Shown in pieces: positions 45,866-57,754 of a DNA stretch of 64,000 nt (the stretch's first letter is position 1; every line of letters begins with the position of its first letter). Made by a program: the position numbers and the translations under genes. The notes beneath the pieces are model-generated. The model was not told where the DNA came from and ran no database searches. It saw nothing but the letters and a program-made list of their open reading frames with translations. This DNA is from Pseudeuparius sepicola. Taxonomy: Eukaryota > Arthropoda > Insecta > Coleoptera > Anthribidae. Where the stretch lies: contig OY987308.1 of assembly GCA_963920635.1 (NCBI GenBank), positions 20,675,096-20,739,095 of the forward strand. The letters run 5' to 3'.

Positions 45866-47649
45866 TCACTCATTGCATTGAACGTAGTTTGCTGGGAATA
45901 AACCATATTTCCCTTTACATAACCCTCTCCACCATCCTGCATCAATCTAAAAAATATATCTATTAAGAAAATAAAAGTAACAAATATATTTCATCACCTT
46001 TTCAATATGTGTGATCACATCATCTGGGTCAAATGAAATTTCATCTTCAGCAGCTGCTTGATAGTCATACAAAGCAATTGCCGCAATGCCTGTATCTACT
46101 ATATCTTCCGCATTAAACTCTTCTGCATATATTTCAGCGTTTTCAGGCGTTTCTGATACTTTTTCTTCGATGGGAGCAGGAGTAGGACTTGGCTGAAACA
46201 ATTACAGTATCAAAAAGAAAAAAAAATGAAGCTGAAAAAAAAAGAAAATACTTCTCGCATAATTATTTTCTTCTCTTCCGGTTCTTTCACAACTTCTGCT
46301 TCCTCTTCGTCTTCTTGCTTCTGTCTTTGCAATTGCCTCAACAACTCCAATTCCTCTTTAATTGTATTTGAAGCAGCCTTTTCAACTTCTACATTCTGAG
46401 CAAACTGGTTGAGCTTGTTTTGGTCCATTTTCTGTGGTTGAGCCCTTTCTTTCTCGTTATTATTTAAATTTTGAGTCAAGAACGCAGTCTTAGAAGAATC
46501 CAACTGTCTTGGAGTTGTGCTTTTTTCAGGAGATGGCGGAATACTACTGTTGTTTTGTGCATTTGCAAACATTGAAGCTTTGGGGTGTATATTTTTCCTT
46601 GGCGCTGGTGAGCTTGTCGCAGAATTAGACCTGCTGCTTTCCTGGGAGCTCTAAAAAAGAAAATTGAAGCACTCCTTTTTCGTACGGTTTACAACAAACC
46701 ATCGTCTCGAATTTAGCCCTTAAATCCCCTGGTTTCGCACTCCCAATATCAGGCTTAACTTTCGTATAATTTGTCCCAACTTTACTCGGTTGTTCGTCAA
46801 ACCCGGAAGCAGACTTATCGACCCTGTCGGTTTGAAGACCAAACTTACCGCCAAAACCGATTTTGTGATCAGTCTGACTCTCGTGTTTCTGTGGCGCCTC
46901 GTGGTGGTCCCAACCGACAGCAGACTTATCCTGACGGTCCGTTTGGACGCCGAACTTACCGCCGAAACCTTTCACGTAATCTGGAAGAGGTTTTTACAGG
47001 GTAGGCCTCGAAACAATCGAATCGTACCTTTCTGAGACTCGTGCTTTTCGACTTTTTCGAGGTGGTCCCAGCCCACTGCGGATTTGTCTTGTCTGTCGGC
47101 TTGTATGCCGAACTTACCACCAAAACCGGCAACGTAATCTTTCTGCGAGGCGTGCTTTTGTAATTTTTCCTTGTGGTCCCAACTAACGGCGCTCTAAAAT
47201 TTAATAAACGGTCTCCACTGCCTTTGAATCTTTGGAGCATTTACCTTGTCGACTCGGTCGGTTTGGACGCCAAATTTCCCGCCGAAACCCGTACTGTAAT
47301 CTTTCTGAGAGGCATGTTTTTCGACTTTTCCAATGTACTCATGACCGAGGGCAGATTTGTCCATTCTGTCCTTCTGTACGCCAAATTTTCCACCGTAGCC
47401 GAACGAGGGGTTATCTGCACCTTCTTCGTGAGCTTTTTTCTTCATTAAAGCATCGGCTTCTCCGGTCTCCCTCCTCAGCTTCGCCATATCTATGGCCCCG
47501 GCCGTCCTGCCAGACCCCTCGACGGTGCTGGAGCCCCATCTCTGCTGTTGCTCATCCACATCGTTTATGAAATCTGGATCAGTTTCCCATTCGTCGTCTT
47601 CTTTGGTATCGCTAATGTTGATTTGCTGACCGGCAGCTGCTTTCCACAT
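45866..47649 (-). CDS. Cortactin: Cortactin
   Basis: Six exons on the - strand (47649-47245, 47193-47028, 46980-46700, 46650-46252, 46192-45998 and 45946-45866) sum to 1527 nt (508 residues). An N-terminal acidic segment with EDDEWETD (about 17-24) is the Arp2/3-binding motif. Four full and one partial 37-residue cortactin repeats follow (about 82-270), each with [16 protein letters not shown] glutamine-rich coiled segment ([18 protein letters not shown]) follows, then a C-terminal SH3 (about 450-506) with [19 protein letters not shown] and [19 protein letters not shown]. Cortactin binds F-actin through the repeats, activates and stabilises Arp2/3 branches, and recruits WASP-type partners, dynamin or WIP through SH3. 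Divergent to Sfxn2. One splice donor (46699, GTTTGT) is weak. Confidence 0.96.
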
Positions 47650-49005
47650 TTTTAGGCTTAATTTTGTGCCAGCATTTATAGCGGTGAAAACGTATTTTTA
47701 TTATTTGGGAAAAATAAAAGGCAACACCCGGTTCTTTAATTACGCGTGTCAGAAACGCAGATCAAATTTTTAAACCTAATAATTGGTCAGAAACAGAAAT
47801 ATGACGCCGTGTCAAGAATTTCTCAAGGATGGATAGCCAAGTTCGCTTTTCACATAAATAATTATTTCACGAAAAATGAGTGGAAATTTATATCGCACTA
47901 TGTTTGGAATATTTCGTATCTTCTATGTAAATTAAAACACATGTTTTATAGTAATAAAATATTATATATTGATTTTTGTCTCATATAATCTTGCAACCCA
48001 GCATTCAACAATCCAAATATTATTATCTTTAAGAGGTCCGTGGCAGTGGCAACGATAAACGATATTCGTGGAATCGCATACTCTTCTACACTCTCCGCGA
48101 ATTGTAATGCAGAAACATAGAGGTCTCTGCTGTGAGCAAAACTAAATCCCCTAAAATGCACACTAAATTTCTTACAATAGGACCAATATGGCGGACGCCA
48201 GCGCTCCCTCCATCAATTCTTAGCCATCCGGCAGAGGACGCTGGCGTCCGCCCATTCTAGGGCACTTATGAATATATTGGAAAAGCAGCCCAGTTTATTT
48301 TAGGAGGGCCGTGTTTGAAACTAAAAAACTAACCAAATTGTGTAGATTCACTAAGATCGTTGATTGTCCTCCATCGACGCTAAGATCTAATAAAATATGC
48401 AAAGCAATAATGACACCTTTGTGTTCTCAATCTATAACAGCGCTCTTGGATCAATGATCAAGGTCTGGAAGAATAAGGTTAGGTACCTACATTTGAACTA
48501 CTGGAACTTTTGGTGCAAAATCTTAAAAATAACCGACCTCACAGAGATCATATCTCTATAAGTAGATTTCATCAGTAACAGGAAAACTAGTGTGGACTAG
48601 AAATAGAGATGCGTCAATTTTTTCCATCAAGTGTTTTGCTCAGGTGTTCGATCATGACACGAAGGTCAACAGATAGATTCACCGAATTTTTGGCAACAAC
48701 ACCGGGATTTTATGGGTCAAATGACCCTGGACATTTCGCATACAAGGCCGGTACGTCAATAATTAATCTCCCCCCCATTTTCGTTCTTTTCGGGTGGGGG
48801 CTGGATTCAAACCGGTCGCAAAAAAATAACACTACACCCACTATTTTTGGTAAATATAAAATATCCTATTCCTTATCTTGTAAAAATTCCGGTTCACACA
48901 TACTTTGAACTTTGCTTCCAAAAACAAAAAACAACAAATGATCCTATTTACTAAGTATCAGTGTTATACAACAGTTTAAAGTGTGCGAATTTTTGCAGAA
49001 AAATA
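47650..49005. promoter_or_regulatory. Shared upstream region of cortactin and Sfxn2
   Basis: 1356 bp between divergent start codons. CCAATATGGCGGACGCC at 48183-48199 contains a YY1/Pho-type core, and a 14-bp perfect inverted pair GGCGGACGCCAGCG lies at 48190-48203 and 48239-48252. An 11-codon reading frame starts at the ATG in the left arm (MADASAPSINS). A candidate 3' splice site TTTTTGCAG lies 8 nt before the Sfxn2 start, implying an upstream noncoding exon. Confidence 0.5.
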
Positions 49006-50235
49006 ATGTCGGGGTTCGCCGAGAGAATCGATATAGACGCCCCACTATGGGACCAAAGCACCTTCGTTGGTCGTTTCAAGCATTTCCTGTGGATGACCGA
49101 TCCGAGGACCTGTGTGGTCAGCGAAGAAACTCTGGACAATGCAAAATCGTTAGTGGAAAACTACAGGAAGGGACAGGAACCGCCGGGGACGTCTCTAGAA
49201 CAAATCATTTACGCGAAAAAGTTGTACGAGAGCGCCTTCCATCCAGACAGCGGGGAAAAGCAAAACGTGTTCGGAAGGATGTCTTTCCAGGTGCCCGGCG
49301 GTATGGCCATCACCGGTGCCATGTTACAGTGGTATAGGTAAGCCGTTCTTTTATATTCCCTGCCCTCGTTTTCCTAATATTCTTTCAGAACTCCTTTTGC
49401 CGTGGTCTTCTGGCAGTGGGTCAACCAGTCTTTTAATGCATTAGTAAATTATACAAATCGAAACGCAAAATCGCCAACTAGCACCACACAGCTAGTTGTG
49501 GCGTACGCTTCGGCAACCACGTCCGCCATGGGTACGGCGCTTGGTTGCAAGTACTATTGGCAAAAACGGGCCAGTCCTTTTGTCCAGGTAAAATATTTAG
49601 TTATTGTTATTTTTGGTAATAATTTATTTCAGCGGTATGTGCCGTTTGCTGCCGTAGCAGCGGCGAATTGCGTGAACATACCTTTGATGCGGCAAAACGA
49701 ACTTATTTACGGGATTGATTGTTCGAATGAAAGTGGAGAAATTATCGGGCAATCCAAACTAGCAGCTGCAAAAGGTTAGGGAATTTCGAATTTATAAATT
49801 ATATTCAATTTTTTTCTTTAGGAATTACCCAAGTTATAATATCAAGGATCACCATGTGTGCGCCTGGTATGTTGATATTGCCCATAATAATGGAAAGAAT
49901 GGAGAAATTTCCATGGTTTCAAAGAATTCGAGTTTTGCATGGCCCAATACAAGTATTAGGAGTGGGTTGCTTGTAAGTTGAAAAAAATGTTTGATGCTCT
50001 TTATTTATGCTTTTTCTTTGTTCAGCCTGTCATTTATGGTGCCCACTGGATGTGGCTTATTCCCACAAAGATGGTATGTTACTTAAAAAAAAGAAAAGCA
50101 AAGAAAAATAAATATTTTTTTAGTTCGATAAAAACTTCAACATTGGGATGGTTAGAACCAGAAGCATATGATAAAATGAAGGAAAAATGCGGAGGAAAGC
50201 TTCCGGACAAAGTGTACTTCAACAAAGGGTTATAA
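49006..50235 (+). CDS. Sfxn2: Sideroflexin-2
   Basis: Six exons (49006-49337, 49389-49587, 49633-49774, 49822-49972, 50026-50073 and 50124-50235) total 984 nt (327 residues). Sideroflexin signatures are present: [56 protein letters not shown], and a C-terminal [34 protein letters not shown] and [12 protein letters not shown] agree better with Sfxn2 than with Sfxn1/3. The family are multipass mitochondrial inner-membrane proteins; Sfxn1 and Sfxn3 carry serine, and Sfxn2 is linked to iron and haem homeostasis. Introns are 45-53 nt. The start ATG is chosen because it follows a 3' splice site and matches family length. Its 3' end faces the PEAK gene. Confidence 0.96.
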
Positions 50236-50689
50236 TTTTTCTAAAAGAAAGTCAATACTCGCCCGACAATAATAGTTATAATAGTCTGGTTATACTTTCC
50301 AAGAGGTATACGTAAGAAAATACTTAATAGTAAGATATATTATACTTTTTCTGTAGGTTGCCAATAATTCCACTTCTCACTGCTTTCCAGCAATAATTCC
50401 GAAAAGAAAAAAACTCGAACGAAATCTTATTTTAATAATTTGTAAGCAATAATATTTATTGTTGAGATATTTCTTTATTTTTGATTATTGTTGTATTATT
50501 TTTTAAAAATGAAAAATTAATATTTAAGGCACTGATTTTTAATTTTTGTTTTATTTACAAAAAAATTGTGTAGTACAGATTTATATAAAAGTTATTGTTC
50601 GTTTCATTTCAATACTCAATATAATATCCTAAGAAAATTATAAATAATTGCCCCAGGTCATCCGACATTTTTTTTAAGACCGGTTGAAT

Positions 50690-51600
50690 TAAGTGACCAA
50701 GCGTGATATCATAATTTCATTGTTGTTTGCAATCTGAAGTGGTGCTAATTTACGAAGAAAAAAATGGTGACTTGTTATATCCAGCTTTAAAACGATTTTC
50801 TTTTTGCGGTGAGAAACTGTCTTTGCAGTCGGGTATTTCGCAGTTTTCAGTTTTGTCATATTGACAGTTTTTATAGGTAGATTTGTTTGTGAACATAATA
50901 GTTATTTATGTACCAAGGCACTAAAGTTCAACTTTTTATGACTCATGTGGAATTTAGTTGCCGAGGCCTCTGGCCGAGACAAATAAACCACATGAGTCAT
51001 AAAAAGAACTTCAGTGTCGAGGTACATATTTTATTTTTTTTAAATCGGAAAAAGAGAAAAGAATAATAAGGGATCACCCGTCCATGAACCGACTACGCGC
51101 GGCGTTGCTTGACTTTGACGATCGCTCTACCTAGGTCAAGTATGATGAGACACGGCACCTTCTAACAGAAAAACCAAACTGCTGCTTCTTGTGCAGCCTA
51201 CACAACAAATGTATTGATATTCAAATTTACTAAAATATGTATACTGAAGGATTGCGCTTCTATAGGAAACAATTTCGCAATGTGCACGAAAAGTTAAATG
51301 GGCCTTTATCGGCCGGGTTTTAAATATTTGGTCACTTTTGACGGGCGATTTCTCCGCGTCTGACGTTTGATGTTTACATCTCGCCAAGGCCTACTTATTG
51401 AAAAGATCTTGCAATAATGGGCTACATTATTGTACGATTTCTGTGCTTTTAATGACGATTTTGGGACACTACTGCCGATTTCAAGATGCACATGAAGAAA
51501 ATTATATGCACAGAACATTATATCTGAATTGCAGAATAAGAAGCGAAATTTCTAGATATTATATTTTGGAAGAGTATTTTATTATTATATTTTTCTTAAA
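50690..51600. mobile_element. Dispersed element X, copy 2, carrying an R1 insertion
   Basis: 50690-50897 and 51480-51600 match successive parts of element X at 29800-30240 (for example GGTAGATTTGTTTGTGA and CACATGAAGAAAAT). The middle, 50901-51475, is R1 copy C in - orientation, so R1 inserted into X. It lies in the 3' flank of Sfxn2. Confidence 0.65.
50901..51475 (-). repeat. Dispersed repeat family R1, copy C
   Basis: The fullest copy seen: terminal GTTATTTATGTACCAAGG, the GACTCATGTGG hairpin, ACGGGTGATCCCTTATT (inverted), the AAGTCAAGCAACGCCG block (inverted), and a far end with TTTGATGTTTACATCTCGCC. No coding frame. Confidence 0.75.
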
Positions 51601-52082
51601 ATAAATAAATATTCGAAGTCACTGTTTATATTTTATTTACAAAAAATTGTTGCATAGATTATTTATAAAAAAAAAATTTTGTTTCATTTTCGAAAATATC
51701 CAATAAATATATGTACTATATAATATGTATAATATCAAAAAATCTATAAATATATACACAAAAAATACGGCTGGTAAAGCTACTTTCTAATGGCAGTTTT
51801 CAGATATTTTTTATTTGTTTATTTACAATAAATAATATATTCTTAAAATAACCCCCTCGAATCCTGTTATAGAATAATCATAACCACTACTTGTGCTGCT
51901 TTATTTTAAACAAAAAAGCACAAGTAATTTTTAATACTACATGTTATATCATAATCGAGTATTCCAAAAACCAAAATATCATTTTGCAATTTAAATAGTA
52001 TGTAAACCACACAATCCGATATTAGGAAAACAGTTGAGTAATTATGTGTTTAAATAAAAAAATTTAGACAAAAACGCAATTT
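51601..52082. other. Intergenic, no gene recognised
   Basis: AT-rich sequence between Sfxn2-side repeats and the PEAK stop codon. It probably includes the PEAK 3'UTR on the - strand, with AATAAA-type complements (TTTATT) at several positions. Confidence 0.4.
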
Positions 52083-55000
52083 TTAGGCCTTACTCGAATG
52101 CAAATGTTTTGCATTACTCGACTCTATCAGCATCGAAGCGTCGCACATCATCCTAGCGTTACTCCTGACCAAAAACAACAAATGAAACTCCTCCTGGACC
52201 GTCAGCTGTACCCTTGTACACACCAACCCGTGCAGTACCGTCGCCCTCTGAAGGTCTAGCCAGCGCTGCAAGGCTAGTTCCCTTTCTCGGACGCTACTAC
52301 CGAGAGAGACGTCTGTCGGGCCCCAGAGCGAAAATTCCAGAATGGATTTGACTTGGGTGAGGGAGACCGCCCGTTCGTTGTTGAGCAACGATAATATTAA
52401 CGGGGTTATTTTCGAGGACAGGTTCAAGGTGGCTATTGCTTTGGTTGCGCAAGCGCAGAGCGAGCCGTATTTGTCCTCTTCTTGCGGGGAGATGGGCCCC
52501 ACTTCGGGGCTCAGGCTAAAATAATAAATAAATAAAAATTTATTTTTAAATATCGTTAGATCATTTTTGACGATGGACTATATTTAATAAACACTTTTTG
52601 TGAATGTTTTGGCAAGCGATATGATATCAGTTTTTGATGTAAGAAACAAATATATCAATAATCAAAAGTTTATGAATGTGGTGTTCCACAAAGAACAATG
52701 TTGTGGCCACTATTATTATTACTTTGATGATTGAGCCAATAGTAACAAACGAGATAAGTAGATATAATTTTTGTGCAAATGGGAGCGCCTTCTACTTTCG
52801 GAGATAAAGACACGGGGGTGTTGAAATAAATAAGAATTGAAACATTAAAAAAATAAAAATTTCATTTTAGAATAAAAATTATTGCTGCAGTCGCAACTAC
52901 CCTTATAAAATTAATATTATCGATTCTTTATAATAATGTGTATGTGTAATTGTAATTTTTAATCGTTAAAAATACACCCATTTACATTTTTTTATTGAAA
53001 ATTCCATACCTACCTTTTTTGACCAATCAGAGGCTCGTTTTTTGCTTCGTTGTCATGTCAACTCAAAACATTTCCGGAAATTTTCTCACTTGCTCTAGGC
53101 AGCAGGAGGTGATTACAGCGGAAACTTTTTGACATATGTCATTATTATAATGTGACAATGTAACATATACTCAACAAAAATTTTGATAATAATTTTGTTT
53201 AATTTACGTGTAGGTATGGAATTTTCTTACCGAATCCCCCACATTCTTGAATTAATATCCGAAAATTGTTCTCTAACACGAATTTTTTAAGAAAATTCGT
53301 GTATTCGAAAAATTTCCGGCAATAATTCAAGCACTAGGGCGATTACTAGTGAAAATTTGATGTGATTTTTAATTTAATCAACAGTTGAAATTGAAAAATT
53401 CAATCTTCCAAAGAACGTTGCCCAATATAAATAAATAAAAAAAATACTTTGGATATTGGCACTTGTTTTTAACCAACCCTGTAATAAATACTTTCGCAGA
53501 AAAAGCATAAATAGTTTACGAGTCAACAACTTTCTAGGCAAAGGCCGTAAAAAAACTATATTTCAAGATTTAATTAATGAATTTATAAATAGCCAAAGCT
53601 TTTATAGTTTTGATGAAAACGATTTATTTTAGGTATATATTTTTTTAGTTGACCTTGAAATGAAATCTCATTATTACACTTTTGGAATATAAAAAAAGCC
53701 ATCACGAATTTTACGACCACAGTAGCAAATATAATAGGTAACATCTAGTGTTGCGACATACATATTTATTATTCATTTTCTTATTTTCTTACTCACCTTT
53801 GCAGTACACACAACCTATGTTGAACATCTCTCTCCACCTCTTTCAACAGTACAAAACATTCAAGAGATAATGGCAATTCTTCAATCCCCTGCGCTTGCAA
53901 CATCTTCAACGCATTCACCAACTGCAAAACAACAAAATTCCCTTCTTTTATCGCGTCGTCAGGACTCTGCAAAGCTTTGCCCCTCAACGCCTCTCCGTAC
54001 GTCTCCATCGTATTCACCTGCATCCACGGCAACACCGATATCGTCGCTAAAACAAAACACCCCCGTTTAAAATGGCCGCCGACAGGCGATCTCCGTTGCC
54101 GCCCACCTTGCACCCCCTTGTTGCCGTCCCCCTTTGTCTTCGACAGCGCCTCCGCCGGCACCAGGTCGCTAAATTCCGTCACGGCGTTCAGACCGAACGT
54201 CCCCAGGTGGCCGCCGCTCGAAACGCCCGCGCAGGCGACCAGCGTCACCCTCTGCGCCCCCCAGAGCACCTGGTGGAACGACCTTCGGCCGACGAACATT
54301 CTGCTGCTGCCGGGCGCCGAGGAGAAGTCGCCCCACCTAAGGTTGGCGGTCATCCTCAGGCCCCTGAGCGCCGGCTGGACGTGGACGGTCTGCTGGACGT
54401 TCTCGAGGACCTGGGCGAGGGCCTCGTGATTGGCGACGACCACCGCGCCGTAGTTGTCTTCGAGGTTCTTGTGGACGATGCTGCGACCCTTGCGGGACCT
54501 CAGCTTGTGCGTCCTGTTCGATTGCGACCAATCGTGGTCGTCCTCTGTCACCTAGAGCATGCGCAATATGTTGGAGCATCAGAAAGAAAAAGAATTGTGT
54601 CATTCACTGGTGGATCTACGGGGGGGGGGGCTTAACTTCTATTCTTCTAAGGCCGTGGTCCGAATCGCGCTGTCAGTGCTTACAGCGCTCAGATATCGTT
54701 TACAACAGGTATGATTTGATTCACTCGCTGACAACTCATTTCGGACCGGTTGTAAATGCGCTGACAGGAACATGCCATTTTGAGGTTATGTGGGCGTGAA
54801 GGTCGCAAAGTAACTATTATTATTGAATATTTAATCATTGATAAATATTGCTTCCGTTTCTAAAGAGGGTACGCTAAATAGTTGTTATAGTACAAATTTA
54901 AAAATTTGGTGAACGCAATGGGATTGGGACAGGGCCCGGCACAGAACACGGGTCCAGTCACCGCCTTCACCGATCGACAGTTCACGTTCACAGTTGTTCT

Positions 55001-57754
55001 ATTCTATTACTACGAGTAGAGCGGAACTGGAACAGCGGAACTGGAACAGCGGAACGGAACTGAACGAAACTAAGAACATTAATGTATTAATAGTATTGTA
55101 TTTTAATGAATAAAATGAACAAAAAAATGAGTTTCCTATTTTATTACAAAATTTAGGAAATAGATGCCCCTCCCTTGACTCCAGCCCAGATCCGCCACTG
55201 GTGTCATTCGTTAAGTCTTCAACGCGTCAGTGAGTTGCAACTAAAAAAAAGTTAGATACCCCGCCAAATCGGATTGTAAACGAATGCTGTCGAATTATGT
55301 TTTCTACTATTCGGCGCGAAATTTAGCCAATTCAAATGTTCCTAGTAACAACAAACCAATTCTCACCTCAGACTCGCTGCCATAGAAGCTGTACGGCGAA
55401 TATATCTCACTTTCAGTCTCACTGCCACAATAAGTGAGGCTCATGCTTCTTGACATGTTCCCATACTTGAAACAATCTCCCGTGACGTCCATGCTGCTCT
55501 CAGATCTCTTCCCAAGCCTCACCGCCTTCGCTTTGGGACTGTTCTTCCCCCTGCTCGAGTCGGAATCGGGACTGCTACTTCTCGTGCTGTTGTTCACGTA
55601 CTCGTAAACGTGCTCCCCGTTTTGCTTCACATTAACGGGTTCGTAGTGGCTCTTCCTCAGTTGCTTCTGCTGCTGCGCCTCCCTCTCCCTCATCGAAGCG
55701 GTCCTAACCGGTTTATTGGGCACCAGACCGCTCCTAACCTCGCCGATGTTGGCGTATACGGTCTCCGTCCTCGTGGTGCTGTTGCCGGAATTGCTTCTTG
55801 ACACTTGCCGTTGTTTGTTGATGACCTCCATCGATTTGGGCGGGTGGGAAAGCGGCTTATTGGCCACGTTCTCGTAGTTCCTCGGCGGCGGCGGCGGCTT
55901 GGTGGACTTGGAGGACCGCTGGTCGACCGGCGGCTTCGAAAGAACCTCGACTTTGGCGCCGTCCAGCTCCGTAGGATGGACTATGACGAGGCGGGGTTTT
56001 GGTTGAGGAGGGTCCATGGGTTCGGAAACTGCGAAAGACATGAACATGTCAGAATTAAAGAAACTTTTTCTGTTGCACTCACCTGGTGCTTCCAGTGGGG
56101 CCTTCACCAGGTCCTTGCTGCTCCCCATCCTGAGGAACTTCTTCAGCGAGAACCTCGCCTTGGCCTTGTCTTTTCTCTTCTCGTCCATTGCCAGGTTGTC
56201 CGTGGAGATCGACAGTGACTTTCTCGGCGCAGGTTCGGGAGGGACGTACTCCGAATCGCTGGAAGCTTGAACGTTCGAATTCGCCGCGTAGATTTTCGGG
56301 GCGCACGAAGACGCCCTCTCTCGTTTTTCCTTTTCCCTCGCCACTGGCGAATCGACGTTGACGCTTACGTTTGCGTTTCTCGTGTAGATCGCCTCTTCTG
56401 GCGGCTTCGGCGCTTGCCTTTTATTCATCTTACAATCCCCATTGGAACTGTTCGAATCTTGCTTTGCCAGCGGCGGTTTACTAAATGTACTCATCGAAAC
56501 GTTTGCTTGTTGCACAAGAACGCTTGTCGGTGGCTTACGGATCATGACATTGACAGGTTTGGAGGGTATCTTCGGTTTTTCGTATACGGGAGGGTTGTGC
56601 AAGAACGAGGCCTGCGTTTCTAAAATCGGAGGTGGGGTGAGTGGCAACGCTGGAACTTCGACCGGACTCTCAGGATCTTCGCGGCCGTCCGGCTTGCCGG
56701 CCTGCTCCCTGCTGGCGAATTTCGGGGGAAGGTTCGCTACCGTTTCTTCTTTAGAACAATTCAGACGTTCGCTCTTGATGAATTTATCGGTGGTAGCGAT
56801 GTCGTTAATGGTTTTTTCGGCGTTAGTTTTGGTGTCGTTGTTGTTAACTTCAGTGTTGACAACTTTGGTGGTGATCTTCTCCGTGAGCTTCGCGTTTTTG
56901 GTGTTGAGCAGTTCGATTTTGGCAGTAGAAGTTTGATAGATTGGTTTTTCCGATTCCTTCTTTATCAGCGCCGGCGTTCTTGTTAAACTGACGCGCCTAT
57001 TTTCCGTAGATTTGTCTTCATTTTCTTTCTTAACTTCGACTATGTTTTCTTTGTTCGATTCGAGGTTTAAAACGATTTCTTTGTGCGCCTTTTTACGCGA
57101 CATAATTTGGATTGGATTGCTGCCTTTTTCTAATGTCTCAGATATTTCGTCGAGCAACGATTTTTCTTCTTTTTTCGCGTAAGAAGTTAAAACGATGTTG
57201 CTTTTATCGGAGGCGGCGCTCTTGGTACCGTTCGTAGATTTGTACTTTTGCTTTGTGGGCTCTTCACCAAAAGGCGTTACCGACACCAACAGCGTCTGCT
57301 TCTTCCCTTCAGAATCCAAAATGGGCTTGCCCAAAAGCAGCTGGGTATACGACTTTTTTACCTCGATAACATCTCCCAGAGAAACCGTATTAAAATCCGT
57401 GTTCTCCTTCGTGATCTTCCTGAGTTGTCTCGTCGGTTCGTCATCGTCAGGATCGCTCCCAAAATCGTCTTCGTCGATCTCTTCGGGTATTTCTTCTTCT
57501 TCATCCTCATCTCCGGAGTCCCAGTCCTCGCCGCCGTAACCGATCACTTGGGTGAGATCTTTTCTAAACGCCACGTTCAATTTCTTGTCCCGTTTCGCCG
57601 TCTTGATTATACCCTCGACCCTGTTACGCAGAACCAACTGTACAGGTTTCGGTTTTGATTTTGCCGCGTGCTCGTCTTTGGACTTGAAGCAGTTCGAGCA
57701 CAGTTCTTTTTTCCAGGCGTTTTGGACGAAATTTTGGCAGATTGCTGAAGACAT
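52083..57754 (-). CDS. PEAK/Pragmin-family (NKF3) pseudokinase scaffold
   Basis: Four coding exons on the - strand: 57754-56083, 56028-55367, 54551-53797 and 52515-52083. They sum to 3522 nt (1173 residues) with consistent phases. The N-terminus MSSAICQNFVQNAWKKELCS continues to C22 and H29, a C-x12-C-x2-C-x6-H pattern that I recall at the start of PEAK1. A disordered middle has an acidic tract (about 75-105), proline-rich SH3 ligands and YxN sites (NYENV, VYANIG, YEYVNN), suited to Grb2/Shc-type adaptors. The C-terminal part (about 780-1173) resembles the PEAK helical and pseudokinase region: NFVVLQLVNALKMLQAQGIE with no HRD motif after it, then SILEFSLWGPTD and LALQRWLDLQRA. PEAK proteins relay Src/Csk signals at adhesions. 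The gene's first coding segment is tandemly copied upstream. Start chosen after a 3' splice site at about 57789; an in-frame upstream ATG lies before that site. Confidence 0.88.
52530..52790 (+). pseudogene. Non-LTR reverse transcriptase remnant, copy 1
   Basis: GGTGTTCCACAAAGAACAAT at about 52681 encodes GVPQRTMLWP, a mutated form of the LINE RT motif GVPQGT.LGP. About 200 bp around it match 63400-63620. The frame is broken. Located in the last PEAK intron. Confidence 0.55.
56029..56082 (-). other. 54-nt in-frame intron or retained exon of PEAK gene
   Basis: The donor CAG/GTGAGT and acceptor CTTTCGCAG are strong. The 54 nt between them are a multiple of three and have no stop, so the reading frame stays open whether or not it is removed. 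Splicing gives EAP-VSEP; retention adds 18 residues beginning GECNRKS. Confidence 0.75.

Noticed and set aside
54072..54635. 187-codon + strand frame opposite PEAK exon 3
   Set aside because: Antisense shadow of a GC-rich exon; no domain and no supporting splice sites.
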